Source: G965232465 sp965232465 (GTDB taxonomy: Bacteria > Pseudomonadota > Alphaproteobacteria > JAQWUY01). From it: a stretch of 64,000 bases of DNA. Below the pieces are notes generated by a model, which saw only the letters and a program-made list of their open reading frames with translations, was not told where the DNA came from and searched no databases. Both the position numbers and the translations under genes were made by a program. Shown piece by piece: positions 44,090-53,858 of this stretch (its first letter is position 1; each line of letters opens with the position of its first letter). The stretch covers positions 2,480,001 through 2,544,000 of the forward strand of contig OZ246977.1 of NCBI GenBank assembly GCA_965232465.1, read 5' to 3'.

Positions 44090-44674
44090 TCAAAATTGTT
44101 TGTCTTGCAACATATGGGAGATACCGCCACGGATATATGTATATCCAGTAATAGCGGTTAATACCGCCGATACCATCAAAATACCATATCCGCCCCACAT
44201 AATGCCTTGGTCGCCCAATATCAGTACACCCAGCGCCACCATTTGTGTAGCGGTTTTCCATTTTGCCAGGGGGGTTACGGGCACAACAATATTTTTTTCC
44301 GCCAAATATTCACGTAACGCAGACACAGTAATTTCCCGAAACAGTATACCCATTGCCATCACCCCACCAATGGCACCAAATACAGTCCCAAAATTCGGGC
44401 TGTTAAATGTTAAAGTCCCATTTATCATTAAAGAAACAAGCACCGCCGCAACCAATAATTTATCAGCAACAGGATCCAAAAATCGTCCCAAATCGGACAC
44501 AGTCCCCCATTTTCGTGATAAATACCCATCCAGAAAATCCGTAACAGACACCATAACATATAGCCAAAATGCCATCCAATCTGTTGTTGTTTTTTGAATA
44601 AACATCAAAATGATAATAAAAGGGATACCCATTATTCTGGCACTGGTTAAGATATTGGGAATATATTGTTTCAT
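44090..44674 (-). CDS. pgsA: CDP-diacylglycerol–glycerol-3-phosphate 3-phosphatidyltransferase
   Basis: The enzyme makes phosphatidylglycerol phosphate. The CDP-alcohol phosphotransferase signature is DFLDGYLSRKWGTVSDLGRF followed by LDPVADK, with all the metal-binding Asp residues; the usual Ala-Arg pair is Leu-Ser. About five membrane helices. I chose the ATG at 44674 (MKQYIPNILTSARI), nine residues inside the longest frame. It follows uvrC, a widely conserved pair. Confidence 0.93.
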   Translation of the reverse strand: MKQYIPNILTSARIMGIPFIIILMFIQKTTTDWMAFWLYVMVSVTDFLDGYLSRKWGTVSDLGRFLDPVADKLLVAAVLVSLMINGTLTFNSPNFGTVFGAIGGVMAMGILFREITVSALREYLAEKNIVVPVTPLAKWKTATQMVALGVLILGDQGIMWGGYGILMVSAVLTAITGYTYIRGGISHMLQDKQF

Positions 44675-44714
44675 ATGTGGTGTTTTAATATATATTGTCA
44701 TAAGGCTCAGTATA

Positions 44715-46586
44715 TCATGATTTATGAAAATAGTTATATATATTTTCGGCTAATCGTCGACTAATGCCCTGCAGACGCATTAAATCGTGAATACCTGCCC
44801 CGGCAATCGCTGTGCTCGATCCAAAATATTGCAATAACTTGGTGCGTTTCACTTTACCAATGCCCTCGATATTGTCCAAGGGGCTGGTCAGCATCTTTTT
44901 ACGGCGTTTTTTACGATGGGTACCAATGGCAAAGCGATGTGATTCGTCCCGAATCCGTTGCATAAAAAAATGTAAATCCGATCCCACTGTAATGGGAATT
45001 TGGGCGTCTGTCGTATAAAATGTTTCTGTACCATCATTCCGCTTTTCCCCTTTGGCAACACAGACTAAGGGAATATGGGACACACCGACCGCATCCATGG
45101 CTTGTTTTGCCTTTGACAATTGTCCCCGCCCCCCATCGACCACCACCAAGTCAGGCAAAATAGTTTTTTCCTTAGTCGCACGGGTAAAACGACGGGTTAA
45201 GACTTCATACATCATGGCATAATCATCCCCCGCCCGTCCCCTTCCATCCCGTCGATACATATGGGCTTTAATATTCCAAGTGCGATACGATTTTTTATCA
45301 AAGCCTTCTGAATTAACAACAATCATTGCCCCCACGGGCATATCCCCTTGGTGATGGGAATTGTCATATACTTCAATCCGTTGGGGAATATCCGCCAATT
45401 GTAATACATCACGCAACGCCCGCAAGGCGGCGTTGTGGGTGGTAATATGCGATTTATGCCTGTCGAGGGCGGACTTAGCATTATCCACCGCCATTTGTAC
45501 CACCTTTTTACCTATTCCCCCCTTAGGACAGTGAATTTTTGCCCCATATGCCATATAAAATGCCTGTGTCTGCACATGGTCAATCGTATGCGATACCCAA
45601 ATTTTTTTGGCGGGGGACATATCCCCATAATACTGATTGATAAAATCCATTAAAATATCGCCATTATCCATTTCCCAATCGACCCGTGGAAAAAATACCG
45701 CAGACCCCGCAGTGGTGGCACTGCGATAAAACAAAATTTGCACACAAACAATTGCTTTTATTGTGTCATTGCCCCATCGATATAAAGCAAACACATCCAC
45801 ATCACCCACCCCTTGGATGCGGTTACCTTGCGATATACGCAGATCTTGTAATGCCCGCAATCTGTCCCGATATACCATTGCCATTTCAAAATCATTTGTA
45901 TTCGATGCCTGCTGCATACTATGTTGTAAACGGTGCAACAATCCCGTATTTTTGCCTGATAAAAACTGTATCACCTGATGAACATAATCCTCAAAATCTT
46001 CCCCGTCTACTTTACCATCTGGGACAAAAGACCGCATAAATTGATGGCGATACACAGCGTGATATCGGGTACGATGCTTTTGCATATGGGCGGATATGGA
46101 ATCCCCGTCGGGTATCGGTGCCAAATAAAACACATTGCGTAACACATCAATAGTTTTATTTACCGCCGAAGCATTGGAAAAGGGTCCAAAATATTGACAA
46201 TCCGCACGATGTAATCCCCGATGCTTTTTAATTTGTGCCATGCCATTATCAAAGGACAATTCAATTTCCGGATATGATTTATCATCCCGTAATAAAATAT
46301 TATAATAGGGCTTTAACGATTTAATTAAATCCGCTTCCAATAATAAGGCTTCGGCCTCAGATGTGGTTTCCACAAACTCCATATGGCGGGTGCGAAAAAT
46401 CATCCGCTGAATGCGGATCGATTGCATATCCGTACGGGTATAAGATAACACCCTAGCCCGTAAATTTTTCGCCTTGCCCACATATAACACTTGGTTGTGG
46501 GCATCCAGCATACGATACACTCCAGCCTTCGACGACAAAGTCTGGGCGAAATCTTTAATAATTTGTATTCCTGTTTGATACGACAT
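44715..46586 (-). CDS. uvrC: Excinuclease ABC subunit C
   Basis: UvrC makes both cuts in nucleotide excision repair. The 623-residue protein has the N-terminal GIY-YIG nuclease (AGVYRMLDAHNQVLYVGKAKN), the UVR motif (NDFEMAMVYRDRLRAL) near residue 245, the RNase H-like nuclease with EVYDNSHHQGD and LVVVDGGRGQL, and a C-terminal helix-hairpin-helix pair ending LAENIYNYF. Length and layout are normal. It is 13 bp from the longest pgsA frame. Confidence 0.97.
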   Translation of the reverse strand: MSYQTGIQIIKDFAQTLSSKAGVYRMLDAHNQVLYVGKAKNLRARVLSYTRTDMQSIRIQRMIFRTRHMEFVETTSEAEALLLEADLIKSLKPYYNILLRDDKSYPEIELSFDNGMAQIKKHRGLHRADCQYFGPFSNASAVNKTIDVLRNVFYLAPIPDGDSISAHMQKHRTRYHAVYRHQFMRSFVPDGKVDGEDFEDYVHQVIQFLSGKNTGLLHRLQHSMQQASNTNDFEMAMVYRDRLRALQDLRISQGNRIQGVGDVDVFALYRWGNDTIKAIVCVQILFYRSATTAGSAVFFPRVDWEMDNGDILMDFINQYYGDMSPAKKIWVSHTIDHVQTQAFYMAYGAKIHCPKGGIGKKVVQMAVDNAKSALDRHKSHITTHNAALRALRDVLQLADIPQRIEVYDNSHHQGDMPVGAMIVVNSEGFDKKSYRTWNIKAHMYRRDGRGRAGDDYAMMYEVLTRRFTRATKEKTILPDLVVVDGGRGQLSKAKQAMDAVGVSHIPLVCVAKGEKRNDGTETFYTTDAQIPITVGSDLHFFMQRIRDESHRFAIGTHRKKRRKKMLTSPLDNIEGIGKVKRTKLLQYFGSSTAIAGAGIHDLMRLQGISRRLAENIYNYFHKS

Positions 46587-46626
46587 ATGTCCACTATATC
46601 AAAAAGACAAAAGCGTATCCATAATT

Positions 46627-47412
46627 TTATGGTTTTAAACGCCACCCAGATTTTAAGATGTAATAGGTGATACCACATAATACCATCATACATATAAATA
46701 GTATTTGAATGTTTAAAACAGGGGATACATCGTTGTATCCCGTAACCGCATACCGTATTCCGTCGATCATATAGAAAAATGGATTAAATAATACAAATTT
46801 TTGGATAACTGCGGGCAGGCGGTCAATGGTGTAAAAAGTCCCCGATAAAAACGACATAGGTACAATAAAATATGTGGATATGGACGAGGCTTCGTCCCAT
46901 TTATTTGCCCAAATACCGGTTATTAAACCCATAATCCCCAACACTGCACTGGATAATATTAAGACGGTTATAAAATATAGGGGATGGGCAATGGAATAGG
47001 GGTGAAAAATATACATGGCAAGCCCAGATGCACCGCCGACTAATACTCCACGGCTAATACAGGCACCGGTCATGGCGATAATAATTTCCCACTCTTTTAA
47101 TGGGGGCATCAGAAAATCGACGATTGCCCCATTCATTTTGGCGGCAACCAACGATGTTAGACTGGACGACACGGTGTTTTGAATGACTTTCATCATAATA
47201 AAACCAGGAATTAAAAAATCAATCAAGCTGACCGCCCCATCATATTGGGTGCGATCCCGAAAAGAAACCACAAAAATTGATAAAAACAAAATACTGGTGA
47301 CCATCGGTCCCAATATAGTTTGGGTGGGAATAACCAAGAATCTTTTGACTTCCCGTTTATATAAAATCCAAGTCCCATAGGCATTAAATGCCCCATATGT
47401 GCGTATATCCAT
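46627..47412 (-). CDS. ABC-2 type transporter permease
   Basis: The 261-residue protein has six membrane helices and the ABC-2 pattern YKREVKRFLVIPTQTILGP at the N-terminus, DFLIPGFIMMKVIQNT, and PMSFLSGTFYTIDRLP before the last helices. It resembles YadH- and NodJ-like exporters of lipid-linked or polyketide molecules. Its ATPase partner is usually adjacent, but no ABC ATPase other than FtsE lies in the window, so the partner is elsewhere. Confidence 0.9.
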   Translation of the reverse strand: MDIRTYGAFNAYGTWILYKREVKRFLVIPTQTILGPMVTSILFLSIFVVSFRDRTQYDGAVSLIDFLIPGFIMMKVIQNTVSSSLTSLVAAKMNGAIVDFLMPPLKEWEIIIAMTGACISRGVLVGGASGLAMYIFHPYSIAHPLYFITVLILSSAVLGIMGLITGIWANKWDEASSISTYFIVPMSFLSGTFYTIDRLPAVIQKFVLFNPFFYMIDGIRYAVTGYNDVSPVLNIQILFICMMVLCGITYYILKSGWRLKP

Positions 47413-47511
47413 TTGTATTTTTTTGTTCCATTGTTATATTATAAGTAGGGGACATTATACGCTGTTTATTTTTATATGGCAATATGTAATAAAAATGTGT
47501 ACCATATAAAC

Positions 47512-48096
47512 ATGCAAAAGACACCAGATACCCAAAAATTTGTTAAAAAAATAACCCAATCACGGTTACAAAATGTGGCGTTGTATTATTTGGATCGTTT
47601 TGGCGGCACAGAAAAATCTGTGCGTAATATGTTACATCGCCGTATCCAAAAATCTTTGCAGGTTCATCCAGATCAAGATATAAATACCATTCGAAATTGG
47701 GTGGATATGGTTATCGCAAAGTGTATCGATTATGGATATATAAATGATTCTGTTTATACAAAAACCCGTATTCAGAAATTATTGGACAAGGGAAAAAGCC
47801 TTACATTTATTACCCATGATTTATACGCTAAGGGTGTAAAATCCGAAATCATAGACCACCACATATCCACATATGATATGGTAAAAATCAATGCTAAATC
47901 TGTTTACATATATGTACAAAAGTACCGATTAGGGGTGCATAGATATGATAACCAACGGGACATAGACACTTATATGGAAAAGTATCAAGATTACACCAGC
48001 GATCATTATAAACAACATCAAAAGGACCTATTAAAATGTGCCAAACAAGGATTTTCATACACAGACTCACAAAACGCCTTGTTGGACATGTTGTAA
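47512..48096 (+). CDS. recX: RecX-family regulatory protein
   Basis: RecX binds RecA filaments and limits recombination. The protein is helical, with RLQNVALYYLDRFGGTEKSV at the N-terminus, DYGYINDSVYTKTRIQKLLDKGKS in the middle and KGVKSEIIDHHI, matching the three-helix repeats of RecX. The ATG at 47512 fits the alphaproteobacterial start better than one 36 bp upstream, though neither has a clear ribosome binding site. recA is not in the window. Divergent from the ABC-2 gene. Confidence 0.85.
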   Translation: MQKTPDTQKFVKKITQSRLQNVALYYLDRFGGTEKSVRNMLHRRIQKSLQVHPDQDINTIRNWVDMVIAKCIDYGYINDSVYTKTRIQKLLDKGKSLTFITHDLYAKGVKSEIIDHHISTYDMVKINAKSVYIYVQKYRLGVHRYDNQRDIDTYMEKYQDYTSDHYKQHQKDLLKCAKQGFSYTDSQNALLDML

Positions 48097-48133
48097 AAAA
48101 CCCAAGACATTACAAATAATAAAGGAAAAAATA

Positions 48134-48164
48134 CACCGCCTTGCTTAAAAAAAGCAGAGCGGTG
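48134..48164 (-). terminator. Rho-independent terminator of the DegP-like protease gene
   Basis: CACCGC pairs with GCGGTG and, after a small internal loop, TGCTT with AAGCA. On the minus strand it is followed by TATTTTTT. It lies 20 bp after the protease stop codon. Confidence 0.75.
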
Positions 48165-48184
48165 CACTATTATGTTGCGGGAAA

Positions 48185-49528
48185 TTATCGCAAGGGTAAA
48201 ATGGAAGTTACCCGTGCACCATTTGCCAGTTGTAATACGAACATAATATGGCGTTTGTTGCGTTTTTTGGCATCGGCAACGATTTTTTGTACAGATTGAA
48301 CAGAATCCACTTCGATATTGTTAATCATGACGATAACCCCGCTTTGTGGCAAGAAACGGCGGGCATATAACCCTTCGTTTGTGTCTTCATAACCTGTAAT
48401 AACCACCCCTTTTGTTGCTGGGTCGAGATTATATTCACGGGCAATTTGGGGGGTGATATTGCTGATATTTAGTCCAAATTCTGTAATCGTTGCAGTGCTG
48501 GCAACATCCCCATTTCCAAACCCTTGTTGCAGGCTGGCAAGGTCTGATTTGCGTTCACTAAGAACCACTGTCAGATTTAATACTTTCCCCTGACGCCATA
48601 TTTTTAAGGGAATTTTTTTGCCAATTGGCGAAGTGGCAATAATTCCTGGCAAGCGTTTTTTACGGGTAACGCTGATACCATTAATTTCCAATACGACATC
48701 GCCGGGGCGTAATCCGCCTTTGTCTGCGGGTCCCCCATTTTGTACGCTGGTGATGTATGAACCGCCCTTACCTTTAAAATCTATGCTATCGGCAATTTTG
48801 GGGGTCATGTTTTCAAAACCAACCCCAATCCAACCCCGTACAACTTCGCCTTTTTCGATAATTTCCGTTGCCACATATTTTACAAGGTTTGATGGAATGG
48901 CAAATCCTAAGCCAATATTGCCCCCAGTGCGCGAAAAAATCAGGGTGTTGATACCCACCACTTTACCATCCATACTGATTAATGGCCCCCCACTGTTACC
49001 CCTGTTAATAGGGGCATCTGTTTGGATAAAGTCATCGTACAGACCTTGTTCGATATTACGGCTTCGGGCGGATATGATACCTTTGGTTACCGTAAACCCT
49101 AATCTTAGGGGGTTTCCAATGGCAATCACCCAATCGCCCACATATATTTTATCCGAATCGCCAAATTCCAAAGTGGGTAAGTCCGCCCCCTTGGTATTTT
49201 TAATTTTTAAAATTGCCAAATCGGTTAAGGGGTCCGTTCCCACAATAGTGGTTTCATATTCTGTACCGTCTTCTAATACGACTTTGATGTCCGTCATACC
49301 ATCAACCACATGGTTGTTGGTAATAATATATCCTGATTTTGTATAAATAAAACCACTGCCGGCACTGACCCCATTGCCTTGTTGTCGACGGTTTTTGATA
49401 TCCACTTGTGCCAATATAGACACCACAGCAGGCAAAGTTTGTTGTACCAAAGGGGCAAAACTGGCGGGTTGTGCAAACGCCATCGTTGCCCCCAACACCC
49501 AAAGTATCATCGTATATAGTTTTTTCAT
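48185..49528 (-). CDS. Periplasmic DegP/DegQ-like serine protease
   Basis: The 447-residue protein has a signal peptide (MKKLYTMILWVLGATMAFA), a trypsin-like domain with the triad in ITNNHVVDG (His), LTDLAILKIK (Asp) and INRGNSGGPLI (Ser), then PDZ-type sequence (GGPADKGGLRPGDVVLEING) and a second, weaker PDZ. It degrades or refolds misfolded periplasmic proteins. It is transcribed alone, with its own terminator. degP and degQ cannot be told apart here. Confidence 0.95.
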   Translation of the reverse strand: MKKLYTMILWVLGATMAFAQPASFAPLVQQTLPAVVSILAQVDIKNRRQQGNGVSAGSGFIYTKSGYIITNNHVVDGMTDIKVVLEDGTEYETTIVGTDPLTDLAILKIKNTKGADLPTLEFGDSDKIYVGDWVIAIGNPLRLGFTVTKGIISARSRNIEQGLYDDFIQTDAPINRGNSGGPLISMDGKVVGINTLIFSRTGGNIGLGFAIPSNLVKYVATEIIEKGEVVRGWIGVGFENMTPKIADSIDFKGKGGSYITSVQNGGPADKGGLRPGDVVLEINGISVTRKKRLPGIIATSPIGKKIPLKIWRQGKVLNLTVVLSERKSDLASLQQGFGNGDVASTATITEFGLNISNITPQIAREYNLDPATKGVVITGYEDTNEGLYARRFLPQSGVIVMINNIEVDSVQSVQKIVADAKKRNKRHIMFVLQLANGARVTSILPLR

Positions 49529-49638
49529 AATATTAAAGCCTCATAATTAAGTATGTTTTGTGAAATATGTTGTATAAAGAAATATTTTATATAATATAAA
49601 GGATTGTAAAGAAAATTTCAATATAAAAATATAAAAAA

Positions 49639-50376
49639 TCATTTTTTTAAGGCGTGTAACATGTATTCTTGGGTACCATCACCCCCCAAGGTATCACAGG
49701 CAACCACACCTTGCACCGCCCAATGTTGGGTGATAAAAAAGTCTTTGATCTGGTCTATGGCGTGTTGTATGGCGGCGGTGTTGGTGACAATACCGCCTTT
49801 GCCAATATGGGCTTTGCCCACCTCAAATTGCGGCTTGATTAAAAATATACCTTGTCCGCCCTTTATAACCAGACTGAGTGGGGTCGGTAAAATTTTTGTT
49901 AAGGATATAAAACTGACATCCACAACAATAACATTTACCGCAGATATGGTGGTGCGGCTAAGCGTGCGGGCATCGGTTTGTTCCATACATATTATACGGG
50001 GGTCATGACGCACGGTCCTATGTAGCTGATGTGTGCCCACATCCACCGCAAATATTTTTTGTACCCCATGGTGTAACAGGACTTGGCTAAATCCGCCTGT
50101 GGATGCCCCAATGTCCAAGGCAATACAGTTTTTTACAGAAATATGAAAGTGGTGTAAGGCAAAATCCAACTTTAAACCCCCACGGGATACCCACGGACAT
50201 GGGTCGTCGGTAATTTTAATCGTATCGTTAAAATGGACAATCGTATTGGGTTTGGTAATAAGGGTGCCATTAACCGTAACCGCCGATTGTTTTATAAGAC
50301 TTTGGGCTTTGGTACGGCTGGACACCATATGTAATGCCACCAATACCTTATCAAGCCGTTCTGTGTTAGTCCCCAT
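49639..50376 (-). CDS. tlyA: TlyA-family rRNA 2'-O-methyltransferase
   Basis: TlyA methylates ribose of C1409 in 16S rRNA and sometimes C1920 in 23S rRNA. The 245-residue protein has an N-terminal S4 RNA-binding domain (RLDKVLVALHMVSSRTKAQ) and an FtsJ-like methyltransferase domain with the SAM loop LDIGASTGGFSQVLL and later FLIKPQFE. It starts inside the end of the MATE gene (11-bp overlap) and closes the dxs–MATE–tlyA run. Confidence 0.95.
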   Translation of the reverse strand: MGTNTERLDKVLVALHMVSSRTKAQSLIKQSAVTVNGTLITKPNTIVHFNDTIKITDDPCPWVSRGGLKLDFALHHFHISVKNCIALDIGASTGGFSQVLLHHGVQKIFAVDVGTHQLHRTVRHDPRIICMEQTDARTLSRTTISAVNVIVVDVSFISLTKILPTPLSLVIKGGQGIFLIKPQFEVGKAHIGKGGIVTNTAAIQHAIDQIKDFFITQHWAVQGVVACDTLGGDGTQEYMLHALKK

Positions 50377-51811
50377 GTCGATTCACATGTGGATTTGCTT
50401 GTGGCTCTGTTTGGGATATAAATTGTTGTTCACATTTTAATAATTCTTGGTATAACAGCCGTCCTATCCACAAAATCCCCACCACCATGGCAAGGATATG
50501 TGCAACCATAACCCCATATGCGGACAATGTGGTTAAACTTAACGCATATCCGCCAATACCGCCCACACACCACATGGTTGCTAGCAACATCGAAGAGGAT
50601 CGTTTTGTATCGCCCATTCCTTCGAATGCCCCCATAATGATAACTTGTATCAAACGGATGCTGTGAAATAATGCCACCAAGCCAAACATTTTGACCAAGA
50701 TACTGCGGGTGGCAATGGTGGTTGCATCCGCATCTGGTAAAAATAATATGGCAAGCGGTTCGGAAAATACAAATAACCCGATTGCCAATGGCAGCATAAT
50801 ACACATCAATAATACAAGTGCCGATACAATTGTCATCACCATATCTTGACTGCTTTTTGTGCCAATCGCCCGTCCCATTTCGCTTATTAAGGTAATACTG
50901 ATGCCAATGGCAAACAGACTTATCATAGTTTCCACTTGTGTTGCTGCTTGATAGGCGGCGGCAAAATTTGTACCTTGGGTGGCAACAATAATATAATATA
51001 CACTTGCCAATAGGCTTTCCCCAACCATACGGACACTTATGGGCAATCCTGTGGATAAAATGTTGCGTACTTGCAATGAAGCAAGGGCAAATATTTTGGG
51101 GCTAAACAATCCTGTAAATATACGGTATTTTGTATAGGGCTTCATGGTCTGAATGCACCATATCAATGCTACCATATGCACAAGTGATACAATAAAGGTG
51201 GCAATCGATGCCCCTTTGATTCCAAGTGCCGGGATAAACCAAAATCCAAATATTAACACATAATCCAAAATGGCATTGACGCCCACCAACACAAAGCCAA
51301 TTATAACAAATGGAGAGGTGCGTTTTAATAACGACATATATAGCCGTTGAAAGGATACCAGCCCTGCAAACGGCAATGATGCCCATATCCATACCCCATA
51401 ATCGTGTGCATATTGTTTGATATGCTCAGGGGGGGCGATCAGTGATAAATACCACGGTAATACCAGCCACATAGTAACTGCTGATAGTATCGCCATAGTA
51501 CATGCAACCCAAAATATTTGTTGTATAATACGGCGGGCTGATATGCGGTCATTTGCCCCAATTGCCCGCCCGGCTAATGACAATACGGTAATGGATATGC
51601 CAATTACCATTAAAAATCCAATCATAAACAACCGCCCCACAAACCCGGATGCAGCAAGTTGTTCGACCCCCAGCCACCCCAGCATTAACACATCCGTACT
51701 GATAATGAGAGCTTGGGCAAAATATGCCAAGGATATGGTCAACGATGGCATCAGTAAACTTTTTGCTTTGCACAGTACATTCATATAAGAAAAGGGGGGG
51801 GTGGAGGTCAT
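50366..51811 (-). CDS. MATE family efflux transporter
   Basis: The protein has 12 membrane helices in two homologous halves; LLMPSLTISLAYFAQALIIS, TDVLMLGWLG and GTNFAAAYQAATQVETMISL are MATE blocks. It exports organic cations or drugs in exchange for Na+ or H+. Three starts are possible (51856, 51811, 51784), none with a ribosome binding site. A run of eight C on the coding strand (51794-51801) lies between the last two and could change the frame of the longer forms. Inserted between dxs and tlyA. Confidence 0.9.
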   Translation of the reverse strand: MTSTPPFSYMNVLCKAKSLLMPSLTISLAYFAQALIISTDVLMLGWLGVEQLAASGFVGRLFMIGFLMVIGISITVLSLAGRAIGANDRISARRIIQQIFWVACTMAILSAVTMWLVLPWYLSLIAPPEHIKQYAHDYGVWIWASLPFAGLVSFQRLYMSLLKRTSPFVIIGFVLVGVNAILDYVLIFGFWFIPALGIKGASIATFIVSLVHMVALIWCIQTMKPYTKYRIFTGLFSPKIFALASLQVRNILSTGLPISVRMVGESLLASVYYIIVATQGTNFAAAYQAATQVETMISLFAIGISITLISEMGRAIGTKSSQDMVMTIVSALVLLMCIMLPLAIGLFVFSEPLAILFLPDADATTIATRSILVKMFGLVALFHSIRLIQVIIMGAFEGMGDTKRSSSMLLATMWCVGGIGGYALSLTTLSAYGVMVAHILAMVVGILWIGRLLYQELLKCEQQFISQTEPQANPHVNRHGD

Positions 51812-51831
51812 CGGGTGTGTGTTAATAAGTT

Positions 51832-53730
51832 TTATACATCTGTATTTAGTGTCCATATGGTATCGGCAATATTTTGGGCATCCAGTTTTGCATCGATATA
51901 TTGTTTGTGCGGGGTGTCATGATTTTGGAATATATCCGGCAGGGTCAAGGTTTTGACACGGGTATGTTGTAATATGTTTAAATCCGCACTGGCTTGTAAT
52001 ACCAATGCCCCAAATCCACACATGGTGCCTTCTTCGATGGTGATAACCCCATCATGGGTGGTAAAGATATGGTATAACATATCCATATCAAGGGGCTTTG
52101 CCCATCGCATGTCGACCACAGTGGGGGTGATACCCTCTGATTTTATCAGGTGTAGTGCACTTAGCACCTCCCCCATACGGGTACCAAAATTTAATATGGC
52201 GATTTTTTTGCCCTGTATGCGTGTATGTGCTTTGCCAATGGGCAAGGGGGCTGCGTCCGTTGTCCATGTACATCCCGTCCCATTGCCCCGTGGATAGCGT
52301 ATGGCAATGGGACCCTCGTTATATGCCACCGCCGTTGCTACCATACCCGCCAGTTCGGATTCGTTACTGGCGGCACCAATTGCCATATTGGGGATACATC
52401 CCAAATATGCCACATCAAACATACCCGCATGGGATGCCCCATCCGCCCCAACCAACCCCGCCCGGTCGATAAAGAAGCGCACAGGCAGGTTTTGTAATGC
52501 CACATCATGGATAATTTGGTCATACGCCCGTTGTAAAAAAGTGGAATAAATCGCCACACAAGGTTTTAGGCCATCGGCGGCAAGCCCGCCGGCAAAGGTT
52601 ACCGCATGCTGTTCGGCAATGCCCACATCAAAATATCGATGGGGATGGGCATTTTTAAAGATATTTAACCCGGTTCCATCCGGCATTGCCGCAGTAATAG
52701 CAACGATTTTAGTATCGTTTTCCGCATGGTGGGTTAAACTTTCCGCAAATACCTGTGTATAAGTGGCAAAATTGGGTATGTGGGCTTTTTCTTGTTCGCC
52801 TGTTTTGATGCAAAATTTACCCACCCCATGGTATTTATCGGTGGATTTTTCCGCAGGGGGATACCCTTTGCCTTTTTGGGTGACCACATGTAACAATATG
52901 GGGCGGGGCTCAGACATATTACGAATATTTTCCAGTATAGGCACCAATTGGTCGATACGATGTCCATCCACAGGTCCCAGATAATAAAAGCCTAATTCTT
53001 CAAATAATGTTCCCCCAGTCACCATGCCCCGTGTGTATTCGTCCATACGGCTGGCAAGGGTGGTTAAGGAATCTGGCATTTTTTGTGATAATTTTTTGGC
53101 AATATCACGGGTTTTCATCCATGGGTGCGACGACATAATACGGGATAAATACCCACTTAACGCCCCCACAGGGGGAGCAATCGACATGTCGTTATCGTTT
53201 AATATGACCAGCAATCGGCTGTGTATATTACCGGCGTTATTCATGCCTTCGAATGCTAAGCCCGCCGACATCGCCCCATCGCCGATAACCGATACCACAT
53301 GATTGTCTTTATGTTGTAAATCACGGGCAATGGCAAATCCCAATCCCGCCGATATGGATGTGGACGAATGCCCCGCCCCAAAACAATCGTCGGGGCTTTC
53401 ACTGCGTTTTGTAAAACCGCTTAATCCACCCCCCTGACGGATGCTAAGCAATTTTTGTTTGCGACCGGTAATCACCTTGTGTGGATATGCTTGGTGTCCC
53501 ACATCCCAAATAATTTTGTCTTGGGGGGTGGTAAATACTTTGTGTAAGGCAACAGTCAATTCCACCACGCCCAATCCCGCCCCTAAGTGCCCCCCTGTTT
53601 GGGATATACATTCGATAATATACGCCCGTATATCGTCGGCTAAGACTTTAAGTTGCTTAGGCTTTAATGTGCTTACATCCGCAGACCCATTAACAGAATT
53701 TAAGATATTTGCTGTATTATTATCTTTCAT
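51832..53730 (-). CDS. dxs: 1-deoxy-D-xylulose-5-phosphate synthase
   Basis: The thiamine-dependent enzyme begins the methylerythritol pathway of isoprenoid synthesis. The 632-residue protein has GGHLGAGLGVVELTVALH, the thiamine site GDGAMSAGLAFEGMNNAG, IAEQHAVTFAGGLA and FFIDRAGLVGADGASHAGMFD. Length is normal. In many proteobacteria it follows xseB and ispA directly; here those two genes lie about 7 kb upstream on the same strand, separated by the ankyrin–IS256 insertion. Confidence 0.97.
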   Translation of the reverse strand: MKDNNTANILNSVNGSADVSTLKPKQLKVLADDIRAYIIECISQTGGHLGAGLGVVELTVALHKVFTTPQDKIIWDVGHQAYPHKVITGRKQKLLSIRQGGGLSGFTKRSESPDDCFGAGHSSTSISAGLGFAIARDLQHKDNHVVSVIGDGAMSAGLAFEGMNNAGNIHSRLLVILNDNDMSIAPPVGALSGYLSRIMSSHPWMKTRDIAKKLSQKMPDSLTTLASRMDEYTRGMVTGGTLFEELGFYYLGPVDGHRIDQLVPILENIRNMSEPRPILLHVVTQKGKGYPPAEKSTDKYHGVGKFCIKTGEQEKAHIPNFATYTQVFAESLTHHAENDTKIVAITAAMPDGTGLNIFKNAHPHRYFDVGIAEQHAVTFAGGLAADGLKPCVAIYSTFLQRAYDQIIHDVALQNLPVRFFIDRAGLVGADGASHAGMFDVAYLGCIPNMAIGAASNESELAGMVATAVAYNEGPIAIRYPRGNGTGCTWTTDAAPLPIGKAHTRIQGKKIAILNFGTRMGEVLSALHLIKSEGITPTVVDMRWAKPLDMDMLYHIFTTHDGVITIEEGTMCGFGALVLQASADLNILQHTRVKTLTLPDIFQNHDTPHKQYIDAKLDAQNIADTIWTLNTDV

Positions 53731-53820
53731 GATATAAACAGTATATCATAGTTATAATAGTTATGTTATATTTTATTTAGGGTTTTATAGAGATGACAGT
53801 ACTTACTATATTGTGATATA

Positions 53821-53854
53821 AGTACTAACCTAAAAATGGCAGTGGGGCTGGTCA
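53821..53854 (+). repeat. Right-end remnant of an IS3 element
   Basis: AGTACTAACCTAAAAATGG, then CAGTGGGGCTGGTCA, matches the right end of the IS3 element (35655-35694) except for a 7-bp deletion. It lies 4 bp from the stop codon of the giant ankyrin gene and marks the left edge of the insertion beside dxs. Confidence 0.8.
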
Positions 53855-53858
53855 TTAT

